This document shows positions 18,320-27,554 of a DNA stretch of 41,313 nt, in pieces. This stretch comes from JBDHXE01 sp035445085 (GTDB lineage Bacteria; Bacteroidota; Ignavibacteria; Kapaibacteriales; UBA2268): NCBI GenBank assembly GCA_035445085.1, contig DAOMQA010000023.1, positions 1-41,313 of the forward strand, in the 5' to 3' direction. Every line of letters begins with the position of its first letter. Position 1 is the first letter of the stretch. Below the pieces are notes generated by a model. It had not been told where the DNA came from and did no database searches. It worked only from the letters and a program-made list of their open reading frames with translations. A program made the translations under genes and the position numbers.

Positions 18320-19309
18320 ATGAAATACCACTTTGCTAACCCAGAATTTTTCTATTTATTTATATTAATTCCAATTTTTATAATTATATATATATTAAAA
18401 AGAAAAAAGTTAAAACCAACTTTTACGATACCTACTTTTGAAGGTTTTGAAAGAACAAAACCTTCAATAAAGCAAAGGCTAAGGTATTTATGGTTTGTAT
18501 TACGTTTATTGGCTTTTTCAGCTTTTATTATTGCCTTAGCCAGACCGCAAACTACATCGCAAAAAGAAACTGTATCTACCGAAGGTATAGACATTATATT
18601 AGCAATTGACGTTTCTACATCTATGTTAGCTGAAGATTTGAAGCCAAATAGAATTGAAGCCGCAAAAAAGACAGCTATTGACTTTATAAAAAAACGTGAG
18701 AATGATCGTATAGGATTGGTCATCTTTTCTGGAGAAAGTTTTACTCAATGCCCTATTACAATTGATCATCAAATTTTAATTAATCTCTTAGAGAATGTAA
18801 AATCGGGAATGATTGAAGATGGAACGGCAATTGGCAACGGATTGGCAACGTCGGTATCGAGACTGAAAGATATTAAATCTAAAAGTAAGGTTGTAATATT
18901 ACTGACTGATGGCGTAAATAATATGGGAGCTATTGCACCAATTACAGCAGCAGAAATTGCTAAGTCTTTTGATATTAAAGTATATACGATAGGTATAGGT
19001 ACAAAAGGTATGGCGCCGTATCCAATCAAAACGCCTTACGGCATTCAATATAGGAATGTAGAAGTTGAGATAGACGAGCCTTTGATGCAAAACATTTCAA
19101 AAATGACTGATGGCGTATATTATAGAGCTACAAATAATAAAAGCTTAGAAAATATATATAATTCAATAGACCAATTGGAAAAAACTAAAACCGAAGTTGC
19201 TACATTCAAGAAAAATAAAGATGAGTTCTACCCTATTGCCTTATTAGGCTTTGCAATACTAATCTTTGAAATTTTATTACGATATATATTTCTAAGGACA
19301 TTGCCATAG
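18320..19309 (+). CDS. batA: VWA domain membrane protein, BatA-like
   Basis: This protein has 329 residues from the chosen start. It has the Bat N-terminal pattern: two membrane helices (about 10-27 and 55-75) joined by a short loop, then a VWA domain with an intact metal-ion-dependent adhesion site (D97-S99-S101 in DVSTS, T169 in GTAIGNG, D197 in LTDG). A C-terminal membrane helix (about 303-322) closes it. I chose ATG 18320, which directly follows the preceding stop codon and gives the typical MKYHFANPEFFYLF start; an in-frame ATG at 18287 lies inside the previous gene. Only one VWA gene (no batB or batC) is present here. Confidence 0.9.
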   Translation: MKYHFANPEFFYLFILIPIFIIIYILKRKKLKPTFTIPTFEGFERTKPSIKQRLRYLWFVLRLLAFSAFIIALARPQTTSQKETVSTEGIDIILAIDVSTSMLAEDLKPNRIEAAKKTAIDFIKKRENDRIGLVIFSGESFTQCPITIDHQILINLLENVKSGMIEDGTAIGNGLATSVSRLKDIKSKSKVVILLTDGVNNMGAIAPITAAEIAKSFDIKVYTIGIGTKGMAPYPIKTPYGIQYRNVEVEIDEPLMQNISKMTDGVYYRATNNKSLENIYNSIDQLEKTKTEVATFKKNKDEFYPIALLGFAILIFEILLRYIFLRTLP

Positions 19310-19933
19310 ATGACGGTAAAAGATGAGCTGTTGAAAGCATATGAGAGTAAAAAAAATAAGATTGAAAATAAATTAAATGTGTTCAAGCAAGTAAGCAAGG
19401 ATGCTTATTTTTACGAACTATGCTTCTGCTTCTGTACTCCTCAATCAAAGGCAAGAGCGGCTATGTTAGTTCAAGAAAAATTAGAACAATTAGATTTTAA
19501 GCATACAGACTTTGACCCAATAGAAATTTTATCGGATAAACAACATTATATTAGGTTTCATAGGCAAAAGTCTGACCGATTGATGTTAATGAAAACGCAA
19601 TTTGATAAAATAGAAACAATAATATTTTCAAATTTGGATAAATATTCAAAAAGGAATTGGTTGGCAGAAAACGTAAAGGGTATAGGATACAAAGAAGCAT
19701 CTCATTTTATGAGAAACATTGCTTATACAGAGTTAGCTATTTTGGATAGACATATTTTAAAGTATTTAGTTAAATATAATGTATTTGAAGTAATTCCAGA
19801 TATATCAAGCCCTAAAAAGTACCTTAGTGTGGAACAAAGTTTTTTAAACTTTGCTAATAATATCGGTATACCAATAGACCATTTGGATTTACTATTTTGG
19901 AGTGAAGGAGCGGGCGACGAAATACTAAAATAA
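19310..19933 (+). CDS. 8-oxoguanine DNA glycosylase/AP lyase, Ogg2 type
   Basis: Ogg2 enzymes excise 8-oxoguanine and cut the resulting abasic site. The 207-residue protein has the helix-hairpin-helix VKGIGYKEASHFMRN with catalytic K128 and the catalytic Asp in AILDRHILK (D146). Both match the positions of the characterised archaeal Ogg2 (K129, D147 in the Methanocaldococcus enzyme). The start codon follows the batA stop immediately, so it is the last gene of the Bat-like operon. Ogg2 is better known in archaea and scattered bacteria. Linking a repair enzyme for oxidised guanine to an aerotolerance-type operon is suggestive but unproven. Confidence 0.88.
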   Translation: MTVKDELLKAYESKKNKIENKLNVFKQVSKDAYFYELCFCFCTPQSKARAAMLVQEKLEQLDFKHTDFDPIEILSDKQHYIRFHRQKSDRLMLMKTQFDKIETIIFSNLDKYSKRNWLAENVKGIGYKEASHFMRNIAYTELAILDRHILKYLVKYNVFEVIPDISSPKKYLSVEQSFLNFANNIGIPIDHLDLLFWSEGAGDEILK

Positions 19934-19983
19934 TTAGCCTCCACAATATATTTAGCATTCTTTTTAGAATTACTTTGAGACTA

Positions 19984-22719
19984 TTATTTCCTTTTGCTAT
20001 TTTTCGGTTTCTCCTTTGTAAAAAGGTCTGCCGTATATTTTTCGTACAAGTCAAATAAAAATTCCATTCTGTTGGCTTCACTTGTAAATGCTTGAGAACG
20101 GTAAGCCAAGTCCACCGCTTTGTCCAACTCGCTATGTGCCTTTACTAATGCTGGTGGCATTGTTAAAGGGTCGTAAAGGTCGGCAAGTGAGCTATTAGGA
20201 AATTGCAACCTTGCATCTAAAACAGCTTGTGCTTTTTCTTCTATCGATTTGATTTGTTTTTCAGTTGGATTTTCTGGCCAAGGGTAGTTGTTGTAAACAA
20301 TACTTGCCGAATAACGATAATCACTTTTCAATCGACCGCAAATGTATTTAACCCAAGACATGTGCATAGTTGAAGTCAAAACGCCAAAATGAAAAAGTGT
20401 TGCGTTGGGCATTATTAAATTGCCATTTGTTGAAATCGTATTTTTATCAATAAAACCCATTGGTATATAGTTTCTTCTTTCAGAAGAAACTACGGGTATT
20501 ACAAGACATTTTTCAGGATTGTTTGTTTCTCGAAAACGTGTAGGAGCAAGGTTTTGTATTCCTTTATCTGTACTTTTTAATCTATCTTCTCTTACACGAT
20601 TTACACGCTCCATTACCAAAGGCATTTTTCGTAATTCATCAGGTGGACAATCAACCAACCAAAGACAATATCGCTTTCTGTTATTAATAAATTCGTCTGC
20701 ACCAATTAACAGTTTAATCCATTTTTTTGCATTGGGTTCATTCGTAATTAAAAAATCTAAACCTTCCTCTTCTACGATAAGCCCTTCGCTTTTAGCATAG
20801 TAATTTCCTTTGATAATATTAGGAACATTACAAATTGGATTAGAACTTTTGTTTATCAATAAATCCTTTGCATCCACCAAATACGGATTGATATTTTTAG
20901 CTTTTATTTCGTGGGCTTCGCCCTTAATATCTTCATATTCAAAAATGCTCTTGTTTGTGGTGTCGTAGCTGGCAAAGCCAACTATCACACAATAAACTGC
21001 CGCATTTCCTTTGGCTTCGTTGCTCCATTTAAATGTTCGGTGGGCAAAGTGAATTTTGATATTGTATTTATTCAGCATTTGTCCCCACAAAATACTTGTT
21101 TGCTCTCCTTGCACAATAGAGTTGGTAGAAACAAAAGCTACTTTAATTTTTGTGTCTTGAATATATTTAGCTGCTTTGATATACCAACCTGTTACATAGT
21201 CAAGTGTTCCGCCACCCGCTGCATTATCAAACTCTCTTACAATTTGGTCACGTTGATTTTGCTTCATAATATTAGAACCAATAAAAGGCGGATTACCAAG
21301 AATAAAAGAAAGTTCATTTTTAGAAACAATATTTTCCCAGTCAGTTTCTAATGCATCACCGTGAACAATTTTAGCAGATTTTTTTAACGGTAAACGCACA
21401 AAATATTGTCCAAATTCACTACTCACCAACATATTCATTTGGTGGTCGATAAGCCACATTGCCACTTCGGCAATTCGTGCAGGAAATTCTTCGTATTCAA
21501 TTCCGCTAAATTGGTCTACATTTATCCAAAGTATTTGGCTAACGTCCAAAAATGCTTGCCCAGATTTGTTTAGTGCTTTCAACACTTCAAATTCTAACAA
21601 TCGTAATTCTCTGTAAGTAATTACAAGAAAGTTGCCGCAACCGCAAGCAGGGTCAAGGAATTTAAGAGTGCTAAGTTTTTTATGAAATTCTTTTAATTTG
21701 GGTGCTGAGGCTCTCGAAGCATCAAATTCTTGCCAAAGTTCATCAAGGAAAAGCGGTTTGATAAGTTTTAAAATATTGGTTTCGCTTGTGTAGTGTGCCC
21801 CTAAGTTTCTGCGTTCTTTCGGGTTCATTACACTTTGGAACATTGAGCCAAATATTGCTGGCGATATTTTGCTCCAATCTATATAACAGCAATTTAATAG
21901 GGCTTGTCGCATTTTTGTATCAAAACTTGCCGTAGGTAAGTTTTCTTCAAAAAGTTTTCCGTTTACATACGGAAAGTCGGCAAGTTGCTCGTCAAGATTT
22001 TTAAAGCGATTTTCTTTTGGTGTGTTTAATACTTGGAACAATTCTTGTAATTTGGCTGCAAGATCGCTTCCGTCTTCGGATGTACGCTTTTCTATATATT
22101 CCTGAAATTGTTGTTTGTTGAAAATTGTTGTGTCTTCGGCAAACAAGCAAAACAGAATACGAACCAAGTAAACTTCTAATGGGTGTCCTGTATATCCAAT
22201 TTCTTCAAGTCGGTCGTGAAGTTTACCCATTAACTCGGCTGCCTTAATGTTTGCAGGGTCTTGTTCTTTATAAACTTTCTTTTGGTAGCCAAGTAAATAA
22301 CCGAAATGCTGAACATGATTTACAAGGTCGTTGAGTTTAAATTCTACGGTTTTATTCTCTTCAAGGTCATAGAGTCGGAAGTTCTCAAAGTCTGAAATTA
22401 GAATATATTTTGGAAGCTCGTGTTCTTTAAGCCCGTGAGTGTATTCAATAGCTTGTCCGTAAGCTTTGTCAAGGTTTTTGCCTCGACTCTTCATTTCAAT
22501 TAAAATCATTCCCTTCCAAAGTAGGTCAATGTAACCATCTTTGTTGTCCAATTTTTTCACTTTATGCTCAAAAGTCGAAACCCGTTTGCTTGTAATGCCA
22601 AACACATTAAAAAACTCAACCAAAAATGGTTTTGCATCTGCTTCTTCATTATAAGTGTCTGCCCATTCTTTTGAGAATTTTAATGCTCTATCTTTTATTT
22701 CATTCCAGCTTAATATCAT
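19984..22719 (-). CDS. MmeI-like type IIG restriction endonuclease/DNA methyltransferase
   Basis: This single 911-residue polypeptide should both cut and methylate DNA. The N-terminal nuclease has D65, then nine residues, then E75-x-K77, the same D-x9-ExK spacing as MmeI. A helical linker follows. The N6-adenine methyltransferase core has motif I LDPACGCGNF (354-363) and motif IV NPPF (475-478). The C-terminal region (about 600-880) should hold the target recognition domain. The gene looks full length and intact. Its base composition is clearly richer in G+C than its flanks and it stands alone between ogg and the TonB receptor gene, which suggests recent horizontal acquisition. Confidence 0.92.
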   Translation of the reverse strand: MILSWNEIKDRALKFSKEWADTYNEEADAKPFLVEFFNVFGITSKRVSTFEHKVKKLDNKDGYIDLLWKGMILIEMKSRGKNLDKAYGQAIEYTHGLKEHELPKYILISDFENFRLYDLEENKTVEFKLNDLVNHVQHFGYLLGYQKKVYKEQDPANIKAAELMGKLHDRLEEIGYTGHPLEVYLVRILFCLFAEDTTIFNKQQFQEYIEKRTSEDGSDLAAKLQELFQVLNTPKENRFKNLDEQLADFPYVNGKLFEENLPTASFDTKMRQALLNCCYIDWSKISPAIFGSMFQSVMNPKERRNLGAHYTSETNILKLIKPLFLDELWQEFDASRASAPKLKEFHKKLSTLKFLDPACGCGNFLVITYRELRLLEFEVLKALNKSGQAFLDVSQILWINVDQFSGIEYEEFPARIAEVAMWLIDHQMNMLVSSEFGQYFVRLPLKKSAKIVHGDALETDWENIVSKNELSFILGNPPFIGSNIMKQNQRDQIVREFDNAAGGGTLDYVTGWYIKAAKYIQDTKIKVAFVSTNSIVQGEQTSILWGQMLNKYNIKIHFAHRTFKWSNEAKGNAAVYCVIVGFASYDTTNKSIFEYEDIKGEAHEIKAKNINPYLVDAKDLLINKSSNPICNVPNIIKGNYYAKSEGLIVEEEGLDFLITNEPNAKKWIKLLIGADEFINNRKRYCLWLVDCPPDELRKMPLVMERVNRVREDRLKSTDKGIQNLAPTRFRETNNPEKCLVIPVVSSERRNYIPMGFIDKNTISTNGNLIMPNATLFHFGVLTSTMHMSWVKYICGRLKSDYRYSASIVYNNYPWPENPTEKQIKSIEEKAQAVLDARLQFPNSSLADLYDPLTMPPALVKAHSELDKAVDLAYRSQAFTSEANRMEFLFDLYEKYTADLFTKEKPKNSKRK

Positions 22720-22845
22720 TTTGCTTTCTTTTTTTTATTTGTAGTAATACTTTATATTACAAATAACTCTTATGTATGTTAGCAATTTTTATATAGCTCC
22801 CTAAGACATATCATTCTCATAGTGAGCTAATAGTTATTACAAAAA

Positions 22846-25062
22846 TTATTTCAGATTTAACCTTATACCAGCGGTAAATATTCTACCATAAGATATGGCA
22901 CTTGAGCCTAAACTACCGCCAGTATGTACGCCACCACTTGACGATTGTGAATTTGCAACATTTACTACATCGAATACATTTTTAACTCCCAAAGAAATAT
23001 TTATCTGATTATCCCAAAAGTCCTTTGAAACACTAATATCTGCCATATGGTAATCATTTAATGTAAATTCTTGATAATCAGTATCAGTAATTAACAGAAA
23101 TTGATTTTGTCTGCCATTATATTTGTAGAATACATTAAATTTAATATCATAGAAGCCGCTTGTCCATATAATATTTGCCATAATTTCTGGGCTTAGATTA
23201 AACTTAGGGTCTTTAGATTCATAAGAATTTGCAGAGATAGAAGCACCAATTTTGCTACTAAAATTGTGCCTCATATAGCTTAATGTTATATTATAGCCTA
23301 AGCCTTTAAATGTTCCTATATTCACATAAGAGTACATATTATTTACAATATCAGTATTAATTAAGTAAATTAAATCATTAATATAGTTATAATAAAAGTT
23401 ATTCTCTAATTTAAAAGCGTGCTTTTCACTCTCGGCATGAATATCAACACCAATATTGAAATTATGTGATTTTTCTGCTACAAGCTCTTCATTTCCCTTA
23501 ATATTGTGATTCACATCTACAAATAGTAAGTATAGTTCTTTAAGAGATGGGGCTCTAAATCCCTGAGCATAAGACATTCTTAGGGCGAAAGCATCGCTTA
23601 ATTCGGCGCGTATATTTAGTGATGGTATAACTGGCGCTTTATATTTTGAATTATATATATACCTAACGGCGGGTTGAATTGTAATTTCTTTTATAGGCAA
23701 ATACTGAAAACTCACAAAAGCAGCATAATCATCTATATTATCTTCTTTATTTTTAATTTTAGCACCCGACCCGCTTTGCAAGTTAATATCAAATCCAATT
23801 TGATAGCTTAGCTTTTCGAATGCATTGTCGTGGCTATAAGTTCCCCTTAGCATCCAGCTTTTAAAATCTGATGTATCTTGGTCGGTTGAATCGGCGGTCA
23901 ATACTTCCTTTAAAGTAACTAAATTCTTGAGGAAAGTATTTTTTCGGCGTTCGTAAGTAGAATAATCAGCTTGTACATCGATATATCTGCCTTCTCCTAC
24001 TTCTCCTTTCACGGATAGCGTATTTGATAATCGGTATGTTTTGTAATGGTCATCAAAAGCAAATTCATTGTATGGCTGAACAGGCGTTCCTCTATTTAGA
24101 ATATAATCATAAAAATATTTACCACTATATCGTATAGTCATCTTATCGCGAAAGGCATTAAATTGCCAATCCGTAAAATATTGTTCTTTAGGTTTCCATA
24201 GCTTATAACGGGAGGTATCTACGGGCGAATATCCGGCAAAGAAATTTCTCCCCCCATTAAGCAAGATATTATACTTTCCAAGATTGTAGCCAATACCACC
24301 ATCAAAATTAAAAGTGCCAATAGATTCATAGTAACTATTAGCATTTAGGAACACTTTTTCATCAAAATAATCTTTGCTAATAATATTAATTACTCCCCCA
24401 GCGGCATCGCTACCATACATTGTAGACATAGGTCCTTGTATTATCTCAACTCGTTCAGCATTATTTAGGTTAATTTGGGAAAGGTCAATATTACCATTTT
24501 CTCTACCTATCACAGGAATTCCATCAATTAGAATCTTTACATTTTGCCCAGATATTCCATTAATAGAGATAGACGAGCCTAATGTAGGGTCTTGTGAAAG
24601 TTTAACATTCATTTCGTTTGTCATTAAATCGCGTAAGTTAGTAGCGTTATGAGCTTTAATCTGCTCGGAAGTAATAGTCTTTATCTGATAGACAGATTTT
24701 TGGGAGCTACGCGGTGTATATTGCCCAGTAGTTACAATTTCGTCTAAAATAAACTGTTTACGGTGCAACTTTACAATTAATTCATCACCTTTTGCAAAGG
24801 ATTTAGCTGTTATCTCGTAACCTAAATGATTAATTTCTACTTTGCATGGTAATTCTAAGTTTAGCTTAACTAAACCTATTTTATTAGTTAGCCCAAATTG
24901 CAAGCTATCTATACAATTCTTATCTAAACATTTTCCAATTACTTTTACATAAGGGATAGGTTCAGAGTTTTCATCATCGATAACTTTAATTTGAAGTGAA
25001 GAATAGGATATATTAGTTAGCACTAAGAGCAAGAAAGGAATAAAATACTTCATAAAAAACAT
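22846..25062 (-). CDS. TonB-dependent outer-membrane receptor
   Basis: This 738-residue outer-membrane transporter starts with a signal peptide (FIPFLLLVLTNISYS). A carboxypeptidase-regulatory-like beta domain (about 23-95), a plug domain (about 115-235) and a 22-strand barrel follow. The plug shows LRDLMTNEMNVK, ILIDGIPV, VEIIQGPMSTMYGSDAAGGVINI. The barrel includes RMSYAQGFRAPSLKELYL and ends near the C-terminus in AGIRLNLK. This layout resembles receptors for cobalamin or iron chelates, but the substrate cannot be read from sequence. ATG at 25053 (MKYFIPF) is an equally plausible start; neither has a clear ribosome-binding site. An ECF sigma gene lies just upstream on the same strand. Confidence 0.93.
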   Translation of the reverse strand: MFFMKYFIPFLLLVLTNISYSSLQIKVIDDENSEPIPYVKVIGKCLDKNCIDSLQFGLTNKIGLVKLNLELPCKVEINHLGYEITAKSFAKGDELIVKLHRKQFILDEIVTTGQYTPRSSQKSVYQIKTITSEQIKAHNATNLRDLMTNEMNVKLSQDPTLGSSISINGISGQNVKILIDGIPVIGRENGNIDLSQINLNNAERVEIIQGPMSTMYGSDAAGGVINIISKDYFDEKVFLNANSYYESIGTFNFDGGIGYNLGKYNILLNGGRNFFAGYSPVDTSRYKLWKPKEQYFTDWQFNAFRDKMTIRYSGKYFYDYILNRGTPVQPYNEFAFDDHYKTYRLSNTLSVKGEVGEGRYIDVQADYSTYERRKNTFLKNLVTLKEVLTADSTDQDTSDFKSWMLRGTYSHDNAFEKLSYQIGFDINLQSGSGAKIKNKEDNIDDYAAFVSFQYLPIKEITIQPAVRYIYNSKYKAPVIPSLNIRAELSDAFALRMSYAQGFRAPSLKELYLLFVDVNHNIKGNEELVAEKSHNFNIGVDIHAESEKHAFKLENNFYYNYINDLIYLINTDIVNNMYSYVNIGTFKGLGYNITLSYMRHNFSSKIGASISANSYESKDPKFNLSPEIMANIIWTSGFYDIKFNVFYKYNGRQNQFLLITDTDYQEFTLNDYHMADISVSKDFWDNQINISLGVKNVFDVVNVANSQSSSGGVHTGGSLGSSAISYGRIFTAGIRLNLK

Positions 25063-25117
25063 TAAAATATTATAATAAGAAATACCTCAAAAATACTAAT
25101 TTTTTTCCTATTAAAAT

Positions 25118-25723
25118 TTAATTTATGAAATGATTTTCCTTATTTTTAAGTGCTTCGAATAATTGTTTTCTAGCTCTAAAAAGATGTACCTTAACTGTAC
25201 CAAGAGGCATATTTAATTTATCCGCAATTTCTTGGTATTCTAATTCATCTTCGTGCCTTAATTTGATGATAGTTCTATAATTATCAGGCAATTTGTCAAT
25301 AGCACTTTTTAGTATTTCGCTTTTCTCTTTGTCAGAGTACGTTAAGTCAGGCTGGTAATTTGTATCTTTTATTTCAAAGACTGGGTTTTCGTCATCTCCA
25401 GAATATTCATCAATATATACAAAATTAAACTTTCGTTTTCTGATAAAATCGATACAAGTATTAGACGCAATCCTATATATCCAAGATGTAAATGAGTATG
25501 TATATTGAAAGTTAGGCAAAGCGTTATAAGCCTTGATAAAAGTTTCTTGTATCAAGTCTTCTACGTCGTCATCGTCTCTAATCATTTTACGAATCAAATT
25601 ACTAATAACTTTTTTATATCTTCGCTGCAGTATACCATAATGTTCTTTATTTCCATCTAATATACTTTTAATAATTTCATTGTCAGTATTTTTTTCAAAA
25701 TCTTTTATGCTACTACCTGTAAT
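25118..25723 (-). CDS. ECF-type RNA polymerase sigma factor, apparently ATT-initiated
   Basis: Region 2 (EDLIQETFIKAYNALPNF, SFTSWIYRIASNTCIDFIRK) and region 4 (KLPDNYRTIIKLRHEDELEYQEIADKLNMPLGTVKVHLFRARK) identify a sigma-70 family ECF factor. From the first in-frame conventional start (TTG at 25597) region 2.1 would be cut off. The open frame continues upstream with clear sigma sequence (DNEIIKSILDGNKEHYGILQRRYKKVISN) until a stop at 25738-25736, with no ATG, GTG or TTG. An ATT codon at 25723 is preceded by AGGAAAAG with 6-base spacing, giving 201 residues, a normal length. A -7-like TATTTTTG lies at 25752-25745. ATA at 25708 is an alternative. No anti-sigma gene is adjacent. Confidence 0.82.
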   Translation of the reverse strand: MTGSSIKDFEKNTDNEIIKSILDGNKEHYGILQRRYKKVISNLIRKMIRDDDDVEDLIQETFIKAYNALPNFQYTYSFTSWIYRIASNTCIDFIRKRKFNFVYIDEYSGDDENPVFEIKDTNYQPDLTYSDKEKSEILKSAIDKLPDNYRTIIKLRHEDELEYQEIADKLNMPLGTVKVHLFRARKQLFEALKNKENHFIN

Positions 25724-25817
25724 TAATAACTTTTCCTAATTTAGCAAAAATAGAAATATTAAAATAAATAAATAAATTGAAATTGGTATAAATTATTTGC
25801 TTTTGCAATTAAGCTAC

Positions 25818-27554
25818 TTATTTGCTTTTAAGAGGCAGACTTACTATAAATTTTGTACCTTGTGTATATTTTGGGTCGATAGCAATATTGCCACCATGTA
25901 ATAATACAATATGTTTTACAATTGACAGCCCTAAGCCAGTGCCTTCTACTTTTTTGGATCTGGATTTATCTACTTTGTAAAAACGTTCAAAAATTCGTGA
26001 ATGATGTTGCAGTGGAATACCAATACCAGTATCCATTATTTCAATAAATAATTCTCTATCTGAACTGTAAATATTGACCTTAACAAAACCCATATCAGTG
26101 TATTTAATTGCATTATCTATAAGATTTATAAACAACTGCTCTATTTGGAAATGGTCTATCTTTATTTTTGAAATACCATCATTTATCTGCAAAATCAGTT
26201 TCAGCCCCTTGTGGTTTGCCTTTGATTCAAGAAGATTTATAACATTATTTGCAATTACCCTAATATCTATTTTGCTAAGGTTTAGTTTATTATGGCTATT
26301 CTCTAATTCCGATAAAATTAAGAGATCTTGTACGATATTTATTAATCTATCGGTATTTCGTCGAATAATTTCAAGGTATTTTCCGGAGTCTTCATTTATT
26401 TCATCTTCTAAGGTTTCAACGTATCCTTTAATTGAAGTTAGAGGCGTTCTTAATTCATGAGATACATTTACTATAAATTCTTTTTTTAAAATATCTAACT
26501 TTTTAATTTCATCAATGTTATATAATATAAAAATTATCTCTTCTTTCGATTCCGTTAATGTGGCGGTGCATTGGTAATATATATTATTAATTTTTACTTC
26601 TTTTCTTGTTTCAGATTTTGTTTTAATTGTTTCTTTCACAAATTGCCTAAACTCATCATTAAATACACTGTCTCTTAAGTTTGCTTCTTTAACCAATTCT
26701 TTATCAAATATGTTCTTTGCTTTTTTATTTGCCATATGTATAAATCCATATAGGTCTGTAACAATTAGCCCTTCAGATAGGGACGTTATCAAAGTAGTAT
26801 ACGAATCCTTTTGCACTTTCAATTCATTAAACAAGCTACTTAATCTATCTGTCATTTGATTAAAATATATACTTAATTCATTTATTTCATCATTACTATG
26901 TATTTTAATTTTGTTATTAAAATCCCCCATTGCTATTTTTCGCGATGCTAACGTAAGCTCTTGTAAAGGTTTTGTAATTCTATTTGAAATAAATATAATT
27001 ATAAGAATCGAGATAATAAGTGCAATTAATGTAATGCGGATAATATCGCGTATAATTATACTATTTTGCCTATCTATATCTTTAACGAACATTGAAAGCC
27101 TAGATACACCAATCAATTTCCCATTAATCAAGATTGGCATACTTAAATATAGCATATCATTTTCTAGAGTGCTACTTAAGCGTACGATACTTGAGGTATG
27201 GTGATTTTGAATAACATCTTTGACTTCTTTCCGGTAAAAGTGATTATCCATAGTTTTATAATCCCTTTTAGAGTCCGCAATAACATTCCCTAAAGAATCA
27301 ATTAATGTAATTCTAATTTTTAGTTCTGCACCCAGCCTTTTAATATAATTATTTAATGAATCTCTTTGATTATTAATTATGAATGATTGGGTAAGAGGTA
27401 TGGTAGTTAAATTTAAATTTCTTAGATTATTTTTTAATAAATTAATATAATTATTGCGTGTAGTTTGATATGAATAAATAATAATACCGCTAACCAATGC
27501 TATAATTGTTATAACATAAATTAATATAAATTTACTTCTTAATGATTTCAACAT
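25818..27554 (-). CDS. PhoR-like sensor histidine kinase
   Basis: This 578-residue kinase has two membrane helices (about 9-28 and 170-190) flanking a periplasmic sensor domain of about 140 residues. HAMP (about 190-245) and PAS (about 250-350) domains follow. The catalytic core has H-box SHELRTP (phospho-acceptor H366), N-box NLIDNAIKYTD (N481), G1 DTGIGIP (508-514), F-box FERFYKVDKSRS and G2 GTGLGLSI. The HAMP-PAS-HisKA order matches PhoR/WalK-type kinases. Its start codon overlaps the response regulator stop as TAATG, so the pair is co-translated. The signal is not known; phosphate sensing is possible but not shown. Confidence 0.95.
   Translation of the reverse strand: MLKSLRSKFILIYVITIIALVSGIIIYSYQTTRNNYINLLKNNLRNLNLTTIPLTQSFIINNQRDSLNNYIKRLGAELKIRITLIDSLGNVIADSKRDYKTMDNHFYRKEVKDVIQNHHTSSIVRLSSTLENDMLYLSMPILINGKLIGVSRLSMFVKDIDRQNSIIIRDIIRITLIALIISILIIIFISNRITKPLQELTLASRKIAMGDFNNKIKIHSNDEINELSIYFNQMTDRLSSLFNELKVQKDSYTTLITSLSEGLIVTDLYGFIHMANKKAKNIFDKELVKEANLRDSVFNDEFRQFVKETIKTKSETRKEVKINNIYYQCTATLTESKEEIIFILYNIDEIKKLDILKKEFIVNVSHELRTPLTSIKGYVETLEDEINEDSGKYLEIIRRNTDRLINIVQDLLILSELENSHNKLNLSKIDIRVIANNVINLLESKANHKGLKLILQINDGISKIKIDHFQIEQLFINLIDNAIKYTDMGFVKVNIYSSDRELFIEIMDTGIGIPLQHHSRIFERFYKVDKSRSKKVEGTGLGLSIVKHIVLLHGGNIAIDPKYTQGTKFIVSLPLKSK

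Noticed and set aside
20911..21351. 146-codon plus-strand frame inside the type IIG gene
   Set aside because: It is antisense to conserved methyltransferase sequence and its product is cysteine-rich and unlike any family.
25118..25597. Sigma factor starting at TTG 25597 (159 residues)
   Set aside because: The frame upstream encodes conserved sigma region 2.1 sequence, so this start would remove part of the core-binding region; the gene was extended to the ATT at 25723.
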